This document shows, piece by piece, positions 54,875 through 63,265 of a DNA stretch of 64,000 bases (within the stretch, counting starts at the first letter, position 1; every line of letters starts with the position of its first letter). The position numbers and the translations under genes were made by a program. This DNA comes from Flammeovirgaceae bacterium SG7u.111. Its GTDB lineage: Bacteria; Bacteroidota; Bacteroidia; Cytophagales; Flammeovirgaceae. The notes beneath the pieces were generated by a model, which made no database searches, was not told the DNA's origin, and worked only from the letters and a program-made list of their open reading frames with translations. Location of the stretch: the NCBI GenBank assembly GCA_034044135.1, contig CP139021.1, positions 2,929,635 to 2,993,634 of the forward strand, in the 5' to 3' direction.

Positions 54875-55357
54875 TTATTCCTCTAGGTTTCTTTCCAGTT
54901 CTTTCAAGAACGGTTTTGCTTTTTTATAGCCAGGAGAGGGGTTTGTGGTTTCCAAGTCTTTTTCAATGAATACGATAGTAGGGTAGCCCCTTACGCCCAA
55001 TGCACCGGCCATTTGGCTTTCGGTAATGCTCTCCCCTCTAAAGAAAAAGCTTTTTTCGCTTTCGGCATTTAGCTTTACAGCATAATAATTTTTGTTTACA
55101 TAGCTAGCCACTTCCGCATCACTAAAAGTGTTTTTGTCCATCAGCTTGCAATAGCCACACCAGTCGGTGTAGACATCTACCATAAGTTTCCTTGGCTCTT
55201 TTTCCATTTTGACCAACGCTTCTTCCATGCTTAGCCACTGGATTACCTCCTTAGGCTTTTCGGTTGGTTCTGTGGAAATCGGGCTGGTTGTAAAAGACAT
55301 GCCCACTGCAAGAAGAAAAGAAAGGGCAAAAACTGTGGAGATTCTTTTTGAGATCAT
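54875..55357 (-). CDS. Exported thioredoxin-fold protein (WCGYC)
   Basis: A 160-residue protein with a Sec signal (ALSFLLAVGMSFTTSP) and a thioredoxin-like domain: RKLMVDVYTDWCGYCKLMDKNTF with active site WCGYC, a partner segment VKLNAES and cis-Pro strand GVRGYPTIVFIEKD. Similar to the DUF255/thioredoxin_7 branch that act as periplasmic reductases or in cytochrome maturation. Convergent with the cytochrome c pseudogene; a link to it is possible but unproven. Confidence 0.85.
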   Translation of the reverse strand: MISKRISTVFALSFLLAVGMSFTTSPISTEPTEKPKEVIQWLSMEEALVKMEKEPRKLMVDVYTDWCGYCKLMDKNTFSDAEVASYVNKNYYAVKLNAESEKSFFFRGESITESQMAGALGVRGYPTIVFIEKDLETTNPSPGYKKAKPFLKELERNLEE

Positions 55358-56040
55358 ATTAGATTATTTTGTTAAGTTGAAAGTAGTATAGGGTTTTGGT
55401 TGCCCTAGTTGTGTTCTAACGCAAAAAAGTAAAAATGTGTCCTGTTTTGAGTAGGAATAATACATCAACCTTGCCAAAGTTGTTCCCCAATGACGGAATC
55501 CGTGCCCTTATTTGGGGATACTCCGTAGCATCGACCTTCTAGACCGATAAAGCCATGGCACAAGCCCCTACTGAATTTGAAAGAGAACGAACAGTTATTT
55601 TAGAAGTGAGGCACTAGCGAGTGAGTACTAGGAAATGGTAACCCCGTCGTGGTGGTTTGGGACGCCCACGACGATGGGCAGGTGCGGGCAAAGCGTCGGG
55701 GGCGTAAAAAAAACGACCCCGACGGGTACGGCTCTTGCTGAGCGATAGGGTCGCTTGGAGCGCCCCATCGTTTTTCTTGCGCCCGAACTAACGCCGTTAC
55801 TCTTTTTAGAGCAGCAAAGCTTTATAACCCCAAAGAACGCTCATCCATCCAACAACCCTTACTTGACGCTAGCAAGTAACGGCGTTAGTTGGTTTTAGAC
55901 AACCCCGATGGGCAAATAGGAAACCGGGCAACGGCCAGCCCCAAAAACCAAAAACGCCCCGCCAAAAGGTGACGGGACGTTTCGATGGTTGCATTTTTGT
56001 TTTTACTTGCTACCCTTGTTTGGGACGAGCGGATGCTCCG
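55358..56040. other. Non-coding, GC-rich hairpin-dense island
   Basis: No convincing gene. From about 55640 the DNA is much richer in GC than the flanks and full of inverted repeats: 55645-55652 with 55666-55673, 55694-55701 with 55717-55724, a terminator-like hairpin at 55743-55775, the long repeat at 55786-55890, and a terminator-like hairpin around 55954-55982 that faces minus. The palindrome GAGCGGATGCTC lies at 56027-56038, next to the IS110 element. Origin unknown; possibly remains of mobile DNA or a cut gene's terminator region. Confidence 0.5.
55786..55890. repeat. Perfect 16-bp inverted repeat with 73-bp spacer
   Basis: AACTAACGCCGTTACT (55786-55801) and its exact inverse (55875-55890). 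Spacer is not coding. Strong enough to form a long hairpin in RNA or a recombination/attachment structure. Confidence 0.6.
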
Positions 56041-56107
56041 ACCACCTTAGATTTGTGCAGTTGTATTATTCGAAGGATTGTGTTTAATTGGAAAACCTTG
56101 ATTTCCT

Positions 56108-56270
56108 TTTGGCCAAGGGGGGCATGGGCGACTCAACTCCGACCATGAATAAGATTCATCCCACTGCTGGATGCCCGTGTCCCCTCCCGTGCCCAGGCCT
56201 GTATAAGAGTTTGTCACCGTTAAGGTTATTAGGATACGGCCCAGGTTCTTAACCTCCAGATTTTTGTCCA
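56108..56270 (+). ncRNA. Candidate bridge RNA of the IS110 element
   Basis: Two stem-internal-loop units follow one another. Unit 1: GGGGGCATGGGC (56118-56129) pairs with GCCCGTGTCCCC (56173-56184) around a 43-nt loop with its own hairpin ATGAAT/ATTCAT (56145-56159). Unit 2: GGCC..GTAT (56196-56204) pairs with ATACGGCC (56234-56241) around a 29-nt loop. This is the arrangement of target- and donor-binding loops in bridge RNAs, and it lies where IS110-group elements encode them. Fold seen by eye only. Confidence 0.5.
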
Positions 56271-56290
56271 ACATAAAAATACGGATAACC

Positions 56291-57298
56291 ATGGGATTTA
56301 AAAACTTTATCGGCATCGACATCAGCAAAGACACCATCGACCTGGCCCTCCTGACCAGCCACGGCGAGCTCATCGACCTCAAATGGGACAACGACGGGAA
56401 AGCCCTGGGCAAAGGGCTCAAGTCCCTGTTCAGGGAGCACGGGCTAGGCAAAGAAGACACCTTGCTATGTGCCGAGCACACAGGACAGTTCGGCAACAAG
56501 CTGATGGAAGTGTCCCTGGACCTGGGGCTTTGCCTCTGGATGGAATCACCTTATTCCATCTCCCGCTCGCAGGGAATGACAAGGGGAAAGGACGACAAGG
56601 TGGATGCCGAGAGGATCGCCGGCTATGCCAAGCGGTTCGCCGACAAGGCAAGATTGGTAAAGCCTACACCCAAGACTATCAATAAGTTAAAGCTTTTGTC
56701 CTCTGAGCGGGAACTTGCCATGAAGGATCTCTCGAAATACAAAGGGCAGCTAAAACAGGAGAAAGGGTTTCTGGACAAAGAGTATTTCAAGGAAAAAGAA
56801 AAGAGGGTGAAGAAGCTCATCGCCCTCTATAAAAAAACGGTCGAGGAGATAGAGGAACAGATAGCCCAGTTGATAGAGGACGACCCGGACATCAAGGACA
56901 GTTTCGACAAGATCGTCTCCGTGGAGGGCGTGGGAAAGCAGACGGCCATCGCCACGATAGTGGCCACGGAAAACTTCCAGAAATTTGACGACCCCAAGAA
57001 GTTTGCCTGCCACATCGGCTGCGCCCCGTTCAGGTACGTGTCGGGCAGCAGCATCCGCTCACGCAACAAGGTCTCGCAAAAAGCCAACAAGGACCTGAAG
57101 AAAATATTCCACATGGCGGCACTCTCCACCCTGAGGACAAAGGGGGAGCTGCGAAAATATTACGACCGCAAAGTGGAGGAGGGCAAGCACAAGATGTCCG
57201 TCATAAACGCCATCCGGTCAAAGCTCGTCCACCGCATCTTTGCGGTCATTAACCAAAACAGGAAATATGAAAAAATTTATACGCATTCCCTTGTTTAA
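56291..57298 (+). CDS. IS110-family transposase (DEDD recombinase)
   Basis: A 335-residue recombinase; the ATG at 56291 begins MGFKNFIGIDISKDTIDLAL with the first Asp, D10. E62 (CAEHTG) and D102/D105 (GKDDKVDAERI) complete the RuvC-like DEDD site. A coiled region at about 125-195 and the Tnp_20-type domain follow: VSVEGVGKQTAIATIVATENFQKFDDPKKFACHIGCAPFRYVSGSS (region), where the SGSS Ser is the likely nucleophile. Appears complete. IS110 enzymes use a bridge RNA to choose donor and target. Confidence 0.93.
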   Translation: MGFKNFIGIDISKDTIDLALLTSHGELIDLKWDNDGKALGKGLKSLFREHGLGKEDTLLCAEHTGQFGNKLMEVSLDLGLCLWMESPYSISRSQGMTRGKDDKVDAERIAGYAKRFADKARLVKPTPKTINKLKLLSSERELAMKDLSKYKGQLKQEKGFLDKEYFKEKEKRVKKLIALYKKTVEEIEEQIAQLIEDDPDIKDSFDKIVSVEGVGKQTAIATIVATENFQKFDDPKKFACHIGCAPFRYVSGSSIRSRNKVSQKANKDLKKIFHMAALSTLRTKGELRKYYDRKVEEGKHKMSVINAIRSKLVHRIFAVINQNRKYEKIYTHSLV

Positions 57299-57316
57299 AC
57301 CATAAGAGTAGTGAGT

Positions 57317-57802
57317 TTATTGACAATCACAAAAAGGAATTGCAACCATCAACCACTTTTCTCTTTTTTTTAACGGTTTTCTCAAGTTGCTATGCATACC
57401 TGACATTTTATCTAAATAGAAACTTTTTTTCACTTTTACAATTACAAAGTGATTAGGTTTGTATTTAAATTCATTTACATAGTGCTGCCCTTTCATATAT
57501 GGATCACGAAATTTGCAGCAAGCATCTATTCCTGAAATTAAGCCTGAACCATATAGATATTTAAAAATACTATCACTACCTTTTTCAAGGTCATCAACAG
57601 ATATACAATAATTAACTACACCTTCCTTTCTTTTATAATATGAAAAAACTGCAGGATTATGCATTTCTATTGTATCAATTAAAACAATGTTTTCAGAAAA
57701 GTCATAATCTTGTTTTTTTAATACTAATTCACGCTTACATGTAGGTAAAATAAATAGCAAGCACGCACATAAAGTGAAAATTACTTTACTTTTCCTTTCC
57801 AT
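57317..57802 (-). CDS. Hypothetical lipoprotein
   Basis: A 161-residue protein with a lipoprotein-type signal (VIFTLCACLLFILPTC). The mature part is rich in Lys, Tyr and Cys (KKQDYDF, DACCKFRDPYMKGQHYVNEFKY, FVIVKVKKSFYLDKM) with no known domain. It lies directly next to the IS110 right end and overlaps by 22 bp with the small upstream frame on the same strand. May act as an immunity protein for that frame if it is a toxin fragment; speculative. Confidence 0.45.
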   Translation of the reverse strand: MERKSKVIFTLCACLLFILPTCKRELVLKKQDYDFSENIVLIDTIEMHNPAVFSYYKRKEGVVNYCISVDDLEKGSDSIFKYLYGSGLISGIDACCKFRDPYMKGQHYVNEFKYKPNHFVIVKVKKSFYLDKMSGMHSNLRKPLKKREKWLMVAIPFCDCQ

Positions 57803-58050
57803 AATCTTTGTGGTTGTCCATTTTTTCTTGTGGGGATATGGTTATGCACATCAAAACCAAATGAATATTTATACGAATCTGCGGAATAATCTCCAGTAAA
57901 GCTGCTTCTATTTACTTCTTTGAGCTTACCCCTCTCAGCATGATTACCCCACCTTGGCTGCATTGGCTTGGCTACAAACCTAGCTGCCGCCTTTCCGCAA
58001 ACCAAAAATATCCTCAAAAAGTCAGCATGAAAACCCAAAACGCTTGCCAT
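57781..58050 (-). CDS. Short frame of uncertain status, possible C-terminal toxin-like fragment
   Basis: An 89-residue frame with ATG, overlapping the lipoprotein gene by 22 bp. The second half (GDYSADSYKYSFGFDVHNHIP, TRKNGQPQRLWKGKVK) is compact and basic, as in C-terminal toxin tips, while the first half has no features. The frame remains open upstream to about 58174 without an earlier ATG, so it may be the remnant of a larger protein. Reality as a gene is doubtful. Confidence 0.25.
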   Translation of the reverse strand: MASVLGFHADFLRIFLVCGKAAARFVAKPMQPRWGNHAERGKLKEVNRSSFTGDYSADSYKYSFGFDVHNHIPTRKNGQPQRLWKGKVK

Positions 58051-58344
58051 AAGAGTAATTATGACGTGGTATTTTGATTTTTGTATGTTTGGTGGGCAGT
58101 GTAGGCTGGTATAATAGGTGCTAGATTCCGCAACAAGTGAGGAATAACGGAATTCGTACCTATCTGATTTTTACCAAGGGGAGCAAAAGCTGTGTTGGAC
58201 AGGGCTTTCCCTTTTTCCATCAAAATTTCTTATTGTGTTCAACTTGAACAGGTTAGGGTAAACCTTGGGTGAAGCTTAGGTGGCGGGGAAGGTCTTGTTT
58301 TGTAAATGAAGTATATTCGCAGCTTAATTTTAAAAATTGATACG

Positions 58345-58941
58345 ATGATACAAGCTGACCCGAATGCTAAAGCGTTCATTTTCGATATGGACGGAACTAT
58401 GGCCGACACGATGCCTACCCATTTTGTGGCCTGGACTCAAACTGCCGACAAATACGGTTTCAAGTTCCCCGAAAATTTGTTCTACGATTGGGGAGGCGTG
58501 CCTTCCGATGTGATTTTGGAAAGGTTGAAAAAGGAATATGCGCTTGATTTTGATGTGAAAGAAGCGGAAGAATTCAAAGAAAATGCTTTTTTGGAATTGG
58601 CAACAGATGTGCAGCCAATAGAGGAAGTGACGGATTTGGTGAAGCACTTGCACGGCAACTTCCCCATAGCTTGCGGCACGGGCAGCATAAAAGAAACTGC
58701 CAACTTGATTTTGAAGGCAATTGGGATGGATTCTTATTTTGATATTGTTATCACTGCCGATGATATTGAGAGGGCAAAACCGTTTCCCGATATGTTTTTG
58801 AAATGCGCGGAACTGATGGGGGTAGCCCCAAAAGACTGCCAAGTATTTGAAGATGGCGGGGCTGGCTTGGAAGCTGGCGAAGCAGCAGGCATGATCGTGA
58901 CAGATGTGAAACCTCATTTGTATGGAAAAAAAGCAAACTGA
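58345..58941 (+). CDS. HAD-superfamily hydrolase (beta-phosphoglucomutase / YqaB-like)
   Basis: I start at the ATG at 58345 (198 residues) because AKAFIFDMDGTMADTMPTHF follows shortly; 13 upstream codons add nothing typical. Asp nucleophile D14 and acid D16 (DMDGT), cap helices, motif II CGTGS, and motif IV KPFPDMF and EDGGAGLEAGEAAGM. Likely hydrolyses a sugar phosphate, YqaB (fructose 1-phosphatase) being close in style. The stop overlaps the next start by 20 bp. Confidence 0.88.
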   Translation: MIQADPNAKAFIFDMDGTMADTMPTHFVAWTQTADKYGFKFPENLFYDWGGVPSDVILERLKKEYALDFDVKEAEEFKENAFLELATDVQPIEEVTDLVKHLHGNFPIACGTGSIKETANLILKAIGMDSYFDIVITADDIERAKPFPDMFLKCAELMGVAPKDCQVFEDGGAGLEAGEAAGMIVTDVKPHLYGKKAN

Positions 58942-59410
58942 TCATAAATTAAACCTCCCACTTTTCGAGCCTCAGTTAAAATCGGAAGGCGGGGAGTCTT
59001 TTATTTTTGACCCTATACGACGGAAATTTGTGAAGCTTGAGCCCGAGGAATGGGTAAGGCAGCATTTTGTACACTTACTGCTGGGCAAAGATTACCCAAG
59101 AGGGCTTTTTGCCGTGGAGCGAGGGCATAAGCAGAACAAAAGGCAAAAGCGAACGGACATATTGGTGCACGATCGCTCGGGAAATGCCCTGATGCTGGTG
59201 GAATGCAAAGCACCTAAAGTGCCTATAAATAAAACCGTTCTCCAGCAAGCCCTTTTTTATAACCAAACGCACTGCGCACCGTTTTTGGGAATAAGCAATG
59301 GGTTAGTGCATTTCTTTTTTTATCTGGACAAAAAAAGAGGCAATACCGAACAGCTTTCAACATTGCCAAATTTTGAAGAGGCACTTCAAATGGCTTCCGC
59401 TATTGGTTGA
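58922..59410 (+). CDS. HsdR-N-like (PD-(D/E)xK) nuclease-domain protein
   Basis: A 162-residue protein overlapping the HAD gene by 20 bp. The C-terminal two thirds show the pattern of the type I restriction R N-terminal domain: FDPIRRKFVKLEPEEWVRQHF, RTDILV with D79 and LVECKAPKV with E94 and K96, which together form the PD-(D/E)xK site. QALFYNQTHCAPFLGISNGLVHFFF completes the fold. Stand-alone proteins of this kind are common in Bacteroidota; they lack the helicase part and their role is not known. Confidence 0.8.
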   Translation: MEKKQTDHKLNLPLFEPQLKSEGGESFIFDPIRRKFVKLEPEEWVRQHFVHLLLGKDYPRGLFAVERGHKQNKRQKRTDILVHDRSGNALMLVECKAPKVPINKTVLQQALFYNQTHCAPFLGISNGLVHFFFYLDKKRGNTEQLSTLPNFEEALQMASAIG

Positions 59411-59625
59411 TTTACACACTTTCTTTTTACCGTTTTTCTAGCCTCTTGACCGATCGACATTTTTTTTTGTAGTTTTAGCATGAGAGGCGAACTATTTCTA
59501 ATAAGCACCGTAAATTTCGGGGAGCATTTTTTAGCCTTTTTAAAAATTGAGTAGGCCTTGAGTGCTTACAAGATATTCTCAAATGCTTTTTACGAAGATA
59601 AAATAATTTTTGGGCTGACACTTAT

Positions 59626-60231
59626 ATGCCAAATACTTTGAGGGAAATTACAGATCAGCAGATTCTTGATGGCCTTGCCAATGACGAAAAAAAAGTCTTC
59701 GATTATCTTTTCGATAGATATTACGTAGAAATTTGTCGCCATTCTTTTCGCTTTACCGGACTTGAAGAAATATCCGAAGAAATTGCCCAAGATATATTTG
59801 TATACCTATGGGAGAAAAGAAAAGAGATTTCTATCAATACCTCGCTCAAAGCCTACCTTTACAAAGCAGCTGGAAACCGCTCGCTCAACTATATAAAAAG
59901 CCAACATGCCAGGCAGAAGTTTGAAGATGTAGATACTAGTTTCAATCCACTCACGGTGAGCCATACATCGAGCGATTCGGATCTTAATTACGAAGAGTTA
60001 AAGTCTATCGTGCAAAAAGGTGTAGCTTCTTTGCCCGATCGCTGCAGAGCTATTTTTAGCCTAAGCCGGAATGCGGGGCTTACGTATGCCGAAATTGCGA
60101 AAGAATTAGAAATTTCACCTAAAACGGTTGAAGTGCAGATGGGGATCGCCCTCAAGAAACTCCGAGAGTTTATGGGAGGTCATTGGGAAGCTATCTGCCT
60201 ATTCATTTCAATTTTTTTTCACCCATTTTAG
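59626..60231 (+). CDS. ECF-type RNA polymerase sigma factor
   Basis: A 201-residue sigma-70-family factor. Region 2: FDYLFDRYYVEICRHSFRFTG and EEIAQDIFVYLWEKRKEI; region 4: SLPDRCRAIFSLSRNAGLTYAEIAKELEISPKTVEVQMGIALKKLREF. This is the FecI-like group, found with FecR-type anti-sigma proteins. The anti-sigma gene follows after 426 bp. No SusC-type receptor follows within the window. Confidence 0.93.
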   Translation: MPNTLREITDQQILDGLANDEKKVFDYLFDRYYVEICRHSFRFTGLEEISEEIAQDIFVYLWEKRKEISINTSLKAYLYKAAGNRSLNYIKSQHARQKFEDVDTSFNPLTVSHTSSDSDLNYEELKSIVQKGVASLPDRCRAIFSLSRNAGLTYAEIAKELEISPKTVEVQMGIALKKLREFMGGHWEAICLFISIFFHPF

Positions 60232-60657
60232 GGGTATAAGATTTTAACCTTGTCTTAACTCTAGGAAAACTATGTCTGAGGAAATAAAATCCTTAAATGA
60301 GCCTATATTGGTATTAAACACATATTAAATTGAACTTTTCCATAAAAGTGCTTAAATTGATAACCAACTCTTTTACTAGTTTCTGTTAGAGTGGGTTGCC
60401 TGCCGTGGTAAGGGTAAATTAAAAAGGGTGTTTGAGCGCTGGTTTTAGGCTTGGAGGACAGTTTTTTTGACAAAACAAAGAACTATGAATATATTTCCAA
60501 ATTCTTTTGAACAAAGCGTTGGTCTGAGTAATAGATTTGGGCTCTTTGGCAAACTTAAGAGTTTAGGTCGATGTAGAAATCCGGAACTACTTATTACGCT
60601 TACATATATTCTTAGGATATTAACTAATTATCAACCGGTTACGCAAACACCACAATT
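60232..60657. other. Intergenic region between sigma and anti-sigma genes, no gene seen
   Basis: 426 bp of A/T-rich DNA. A 64-codon frame overlapping the anti-sigma start has no family features. No clear terminator after the sigma gene, so the pair may be one transcript. Confidence 0.5.
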
Positions 60658-61686
60658 ATGAATAACTGGGAACTACTGGCAAAATATATCAGCGAAGAGT
60701 GTACTATAGCCGAAGTGGTGCAGGTACATGAATGGCTGAAAGAAAACCCCGAACAAGAAGCTTTTCTTGATAGGGCAAGGCAAACTTGGCACATGTCGGC
60801 GTTGGATGTGGAGGCATTTCGCCCCGACTTAGCAGCAGCTCGAGTAAAGGTAAATATGAGGATCAGTAATAACGGCAGCTTTACTCCAAGTAGTACTGTT
60901 ACCACATCTCAACCTGCCCAAACTACCAACCATGTATTTCTTTTCAGACGGGTAGCCGCTGCTGTTTTGGTCGGCTTTTTTCTTTCTTATCTTATCTATT
61001 TCTTTGTAGCCGATTTTGCCCCAACAGATAGAATGCTGACAAAAGTGACCAGAGCAGGCGAAAAAGCGGAAGTGATACTGGCTGATGGTACGCATGTTTG
61101 GCTCAACGAAAAAGCATCTTTCAAATATCCTGAAGAGTTTAATGCTAAAAACAGGGAAGTGTTCCTTGAAGGCGAGGCCTATTTTGATGTGGAAAGAGAT
61201 GAAGCTAGCCCATTTTTTATCTATGCGGGAAATACCATCACCCAAGTATTGGGTACAAGTTTTAGTGTGACGAGCAAAAAAGACGGTGAAGTTGTGGTAG
61301 ACGTAGTAGAAGGAAGCGTGTTGTTTTATGAAGAAGAAAGTGAAGAGAAAGGGGTGGTATTGATAGAAGGGGAGCAAGCGGTATTGAAACCAGAAGTATC
61401 CCAAATAGTGAAGTCAAAATCTGCGGACCCTAATCGCCAGACTTGGCATACAGGCGTATTGCAGTTTAAAAATATGCCACTGGCTCAGGTTGTCGATATC
61501 CTAACGGATTTTTACGGTCAAGAAATAGAGATTGGAGATGATGCAATAAAAAATTGCCATTACAATGCTACGTTTGATAACCAAACGCTAGAGGATGTAT
61601 TGGAAGTGATGGAGCTGAGTATTGCAGGTTTAGAAGTGAAAAAAGAAGAAGGGAAAATATTGTTGACAGGGAAAGGATGTTTCTAA
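60658..61686 (+). CDS. FecR-family anti-sigma factor
   Basis: A 342-residue inner-membrane protein. Cytoplasmic part residues 1-95 (EECTIAEVVQVHEWLKENPEQEAFLDRARQTW, pattern), a TM helix (VAAAVLVGFFLSYLIYFFV), then the FecR periplasmic domain: VILADGTHVWLNEKASFKYPEEF, REVFLEGEAYFDVERDEASPFFIY, VLGTSFSV, DVVEGSVLF and GEQAVLKP. Ends with a STN-like segment (VVDILTDFYGQEIEI). Controls the sigma factor at 59.6 kb in response to an outer-membrane receptor that is not in this window. Confidence 0.93.
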   Translation: MNNWELLAKYISEECTIAEVVQVHEWLKENPEQEAFLDRARQTWHMSALDVEAFRPDLAAARVKVNMRISNNGSFTPSSTVTTSQPAQTTNHVFLFRRVAAAVLVGFFLSYLIYFFVADFAPTDRMLTKVTRAGEKAEVILADGTHVWLNEKASFKYPEEFNAKNREVFLEGEAYFDVERDEASPFFIYAGNTITQVLGTSFSVTSKKDGEVVVDVVEGSVLFYEEESEEKGVVLIEGEQAVLKPEVSQIVKSKSADPNRQTWHTGVLQFKNMPLAQVVDILTDFYGQEIEIGDDAIKNCHYNATFDNQTLEDVLEVMELSIAGLEVKKEEGKILLTGKGCF

Positions 61687-61714
61687 AAGGGTATAGATAG
61701 AAATTGTTTTAAAA

Positions 61715-62635
61715 ATGAAGGTAAAAGTAGGGTTGGTTCAAGACAGCCCTTTGTTTTTTGATAAGGAGCAGACGCTCCAAAAAGTAGAGCAGCTTGCAGC
61801 CGATGCCCAGGCAATGGGCTGCCAATTAGTTGTATTCCCCGAATCTTTTGTTCCAGGCTATCCAAGAGGCTTTTCCTTTGGTACAAAAGTAGGAAGTCGC
61901 TCACAAGCTGGCAGAGAACTTTTTGCCGAATATCACGCTAATAGCTTTGATCTTGCATCTACCGATCTTCCCCGCCTAGAAAAGCTCGCCAAATCCTTGA
62001 ATATTTACTTAGTAATTGGAATAACGGAAAAACAGGCTGGAAATGGGACGCTGTATTGCTCCATACTCTACCTCTCGCCCAAAACAGGTCTACTTGGAGT
62101 TCATAGGAAAATAAAGCCTACGGGTTTAGAAAGGATTGTTTGGGGAGAAGCCTCAGGTGAATCGTTGGTTACTTATAATACTTCTATAGGGAAACTCGGA
62201 GGATTAATTTGCTGGGAAAACTACATGCCCCTCGCCCGGATGGCTATGTATCAAAAGGGGGTGGAAATCTACATTGCTCCCACAGCAGATGCAAGGGATA
62301 ACTGGACGGCAACCATGAAACATATAGCTTTAGAAGGTCGCTGCTTTGTATTGGGCTGTAACCAGTATTTTACCAAACAGATGTACCCTAAAAGATTTCA
62401 GGAGCTAGTTACAGATGAGCCCGAGGAAATATGTAAAGGCGGAAGTGTCATTGTAAATCCAATGGGAGAAGTGCTAGCAGGGGCAGTTTTTGGCAAATCG
62501 GAAATTCTGACTGCTGAGCTAGATTTGTCGGAAATCACAAAAGCTAAACTAGATTTTGATCCTATAGGACACTATGCTCGGAATGATATTTTTGAGTTTA
62601 GTGTTAATGGTCAACCTGAAATGGGAGGAGAGTAA
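61715..62635 (+). CDS. Nitrilase/carbon-nitrogen hydrolase
   Basis: A 306-residue enzyme of the nitrilase branch 1 type. Catalytic triad: E43 (FPESFVPGYPRG), K132 (GVHRKIKPT) and C166 (LICWENYMP). FVPGYPRGFSFG and the CWENYMPLAR segment mark true nitrilases, which convert nitriles to carboxylic acids and ammonia. It begins 28 bp after the FecR-type gene and may be transcribed with it, which is unusual for that regulatory pair. Confidence 0.92.
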   Translation: MKVKVGLVQDSPLFFDKEQTLQKVEQLAADAQAMGCQLVVFPESFVPGYPRGFSFGTKVGSRSQAGRELFAEYHANSFDLASTDLPRLEKLAKSLNIYLVIGITEKQAGNGTLYCSILYLSPKTGLLGVHRKIKPTGLERIVWGEASGESLVTYNTSIGKLGGLICWENYMPLARMAMYQKGVEIYIAPTADARDNWTATMKHIALEGRCFVLGCNQYFTKQMYPKRFQELVTDEPEEICKGGSVIVNPMGEVLAGAVFGKSEILTAELDLSEITKAKLDFDPIGHYARNDIFEFSVNGQPEMGGE

Positions 62636-63265
62636 GCAAGATCTATCGAAGATGTAAGTATTTACGCCGAAAAGTACGTTTTGGCGTATGTAAAAATACT
62701 TATCTTTACTAAAAGTTACTTAGGTGTATAGCAAGTGTTAATTCAGGGTTTTCTTGTTTTGTTTTGAAGTGTTTTTGATATAATACCTCTAAATACTTCT
62801 TTAAATAAAGTTTTGCCTTGTTTTAATCTGTCTTGTTTACCTTGACAATGGTTTTCTCATTAACTACAAATGATATGCAAGGTTGGTAAATCATACTTCC
62901 AAATCTTAATACATCCTAATATATAGCCCTTGTAATATTATTAATGAAATATTGTCTTTATTTTCGTACTGATAATAAACTGAAACTCTTGGAAGGGATT
63001 TGAAAACAGTCGCTTCCTTAAATTGACAAAACCATAATCCAACCAAAGTTTAAGCTTTCAATAAAAGGCAAAACCTAAACTTGAAAGTTTGAATGTCTTA
63101 CTATCTACATGGAGTCGATAATTGATTTTTCAATAAACAACTTAAGAAGGGTAATCCCAACTTAAAGAAGAAAATAACTAACACGGGTGTGGTTGCAAAC
63201 CAGTTGAGAGGTTGCCCGCAAAAGCACTTGTAACATTTGTAAGGTAGAAGATAAATAATTGAATC
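62636..63265. other. Intergenic region, no gene; hairpin at 62659-62691
   Basis: A 630-bp leader region. An imperfect palindrome at 62659-62691 (CGCC..GGCG centre, A/T arms) follows the nitrilase gene and may help termination though no T run follows. The rest is A/T-rich; no riboswitch class recognised. Confidence 0.5.

Larger units (their letters stand above)
56041..57315 (+). mobile_element. IS110-family insertion sequence (approximate ends)
   Basis: A DEDD transposase with a 250-bp structured 5' region and a very short 3' end, the layout of the IS110 group (bridge RNA upstream). Codon use is markedly richer in G and C than the neighbours, which supports recent transfer. The ends are not proven; left about 56041, right just past the transposase stop. 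Confidence 0.7.

Noticed and set aside
55786-55890. Possible integron attC-like site formed by the 16-bp inverted repeat
   Set aside because: The ends do not match the RYYYAAC/GTTRRRY core of attC sites and no integrase or cassette gene is present.
60467-60661. 64-codon frame between sigma and anti-sigma genes
   Set aside because: Overlaps the anti-sigma start and has no recognisable features.
63180-63240. Riboswitch-like GGGTG...TTGAGA segment before the last gene
   Set aside because: It lacks the conserved TPP-riboswitch core and no ligand-related gene follows.
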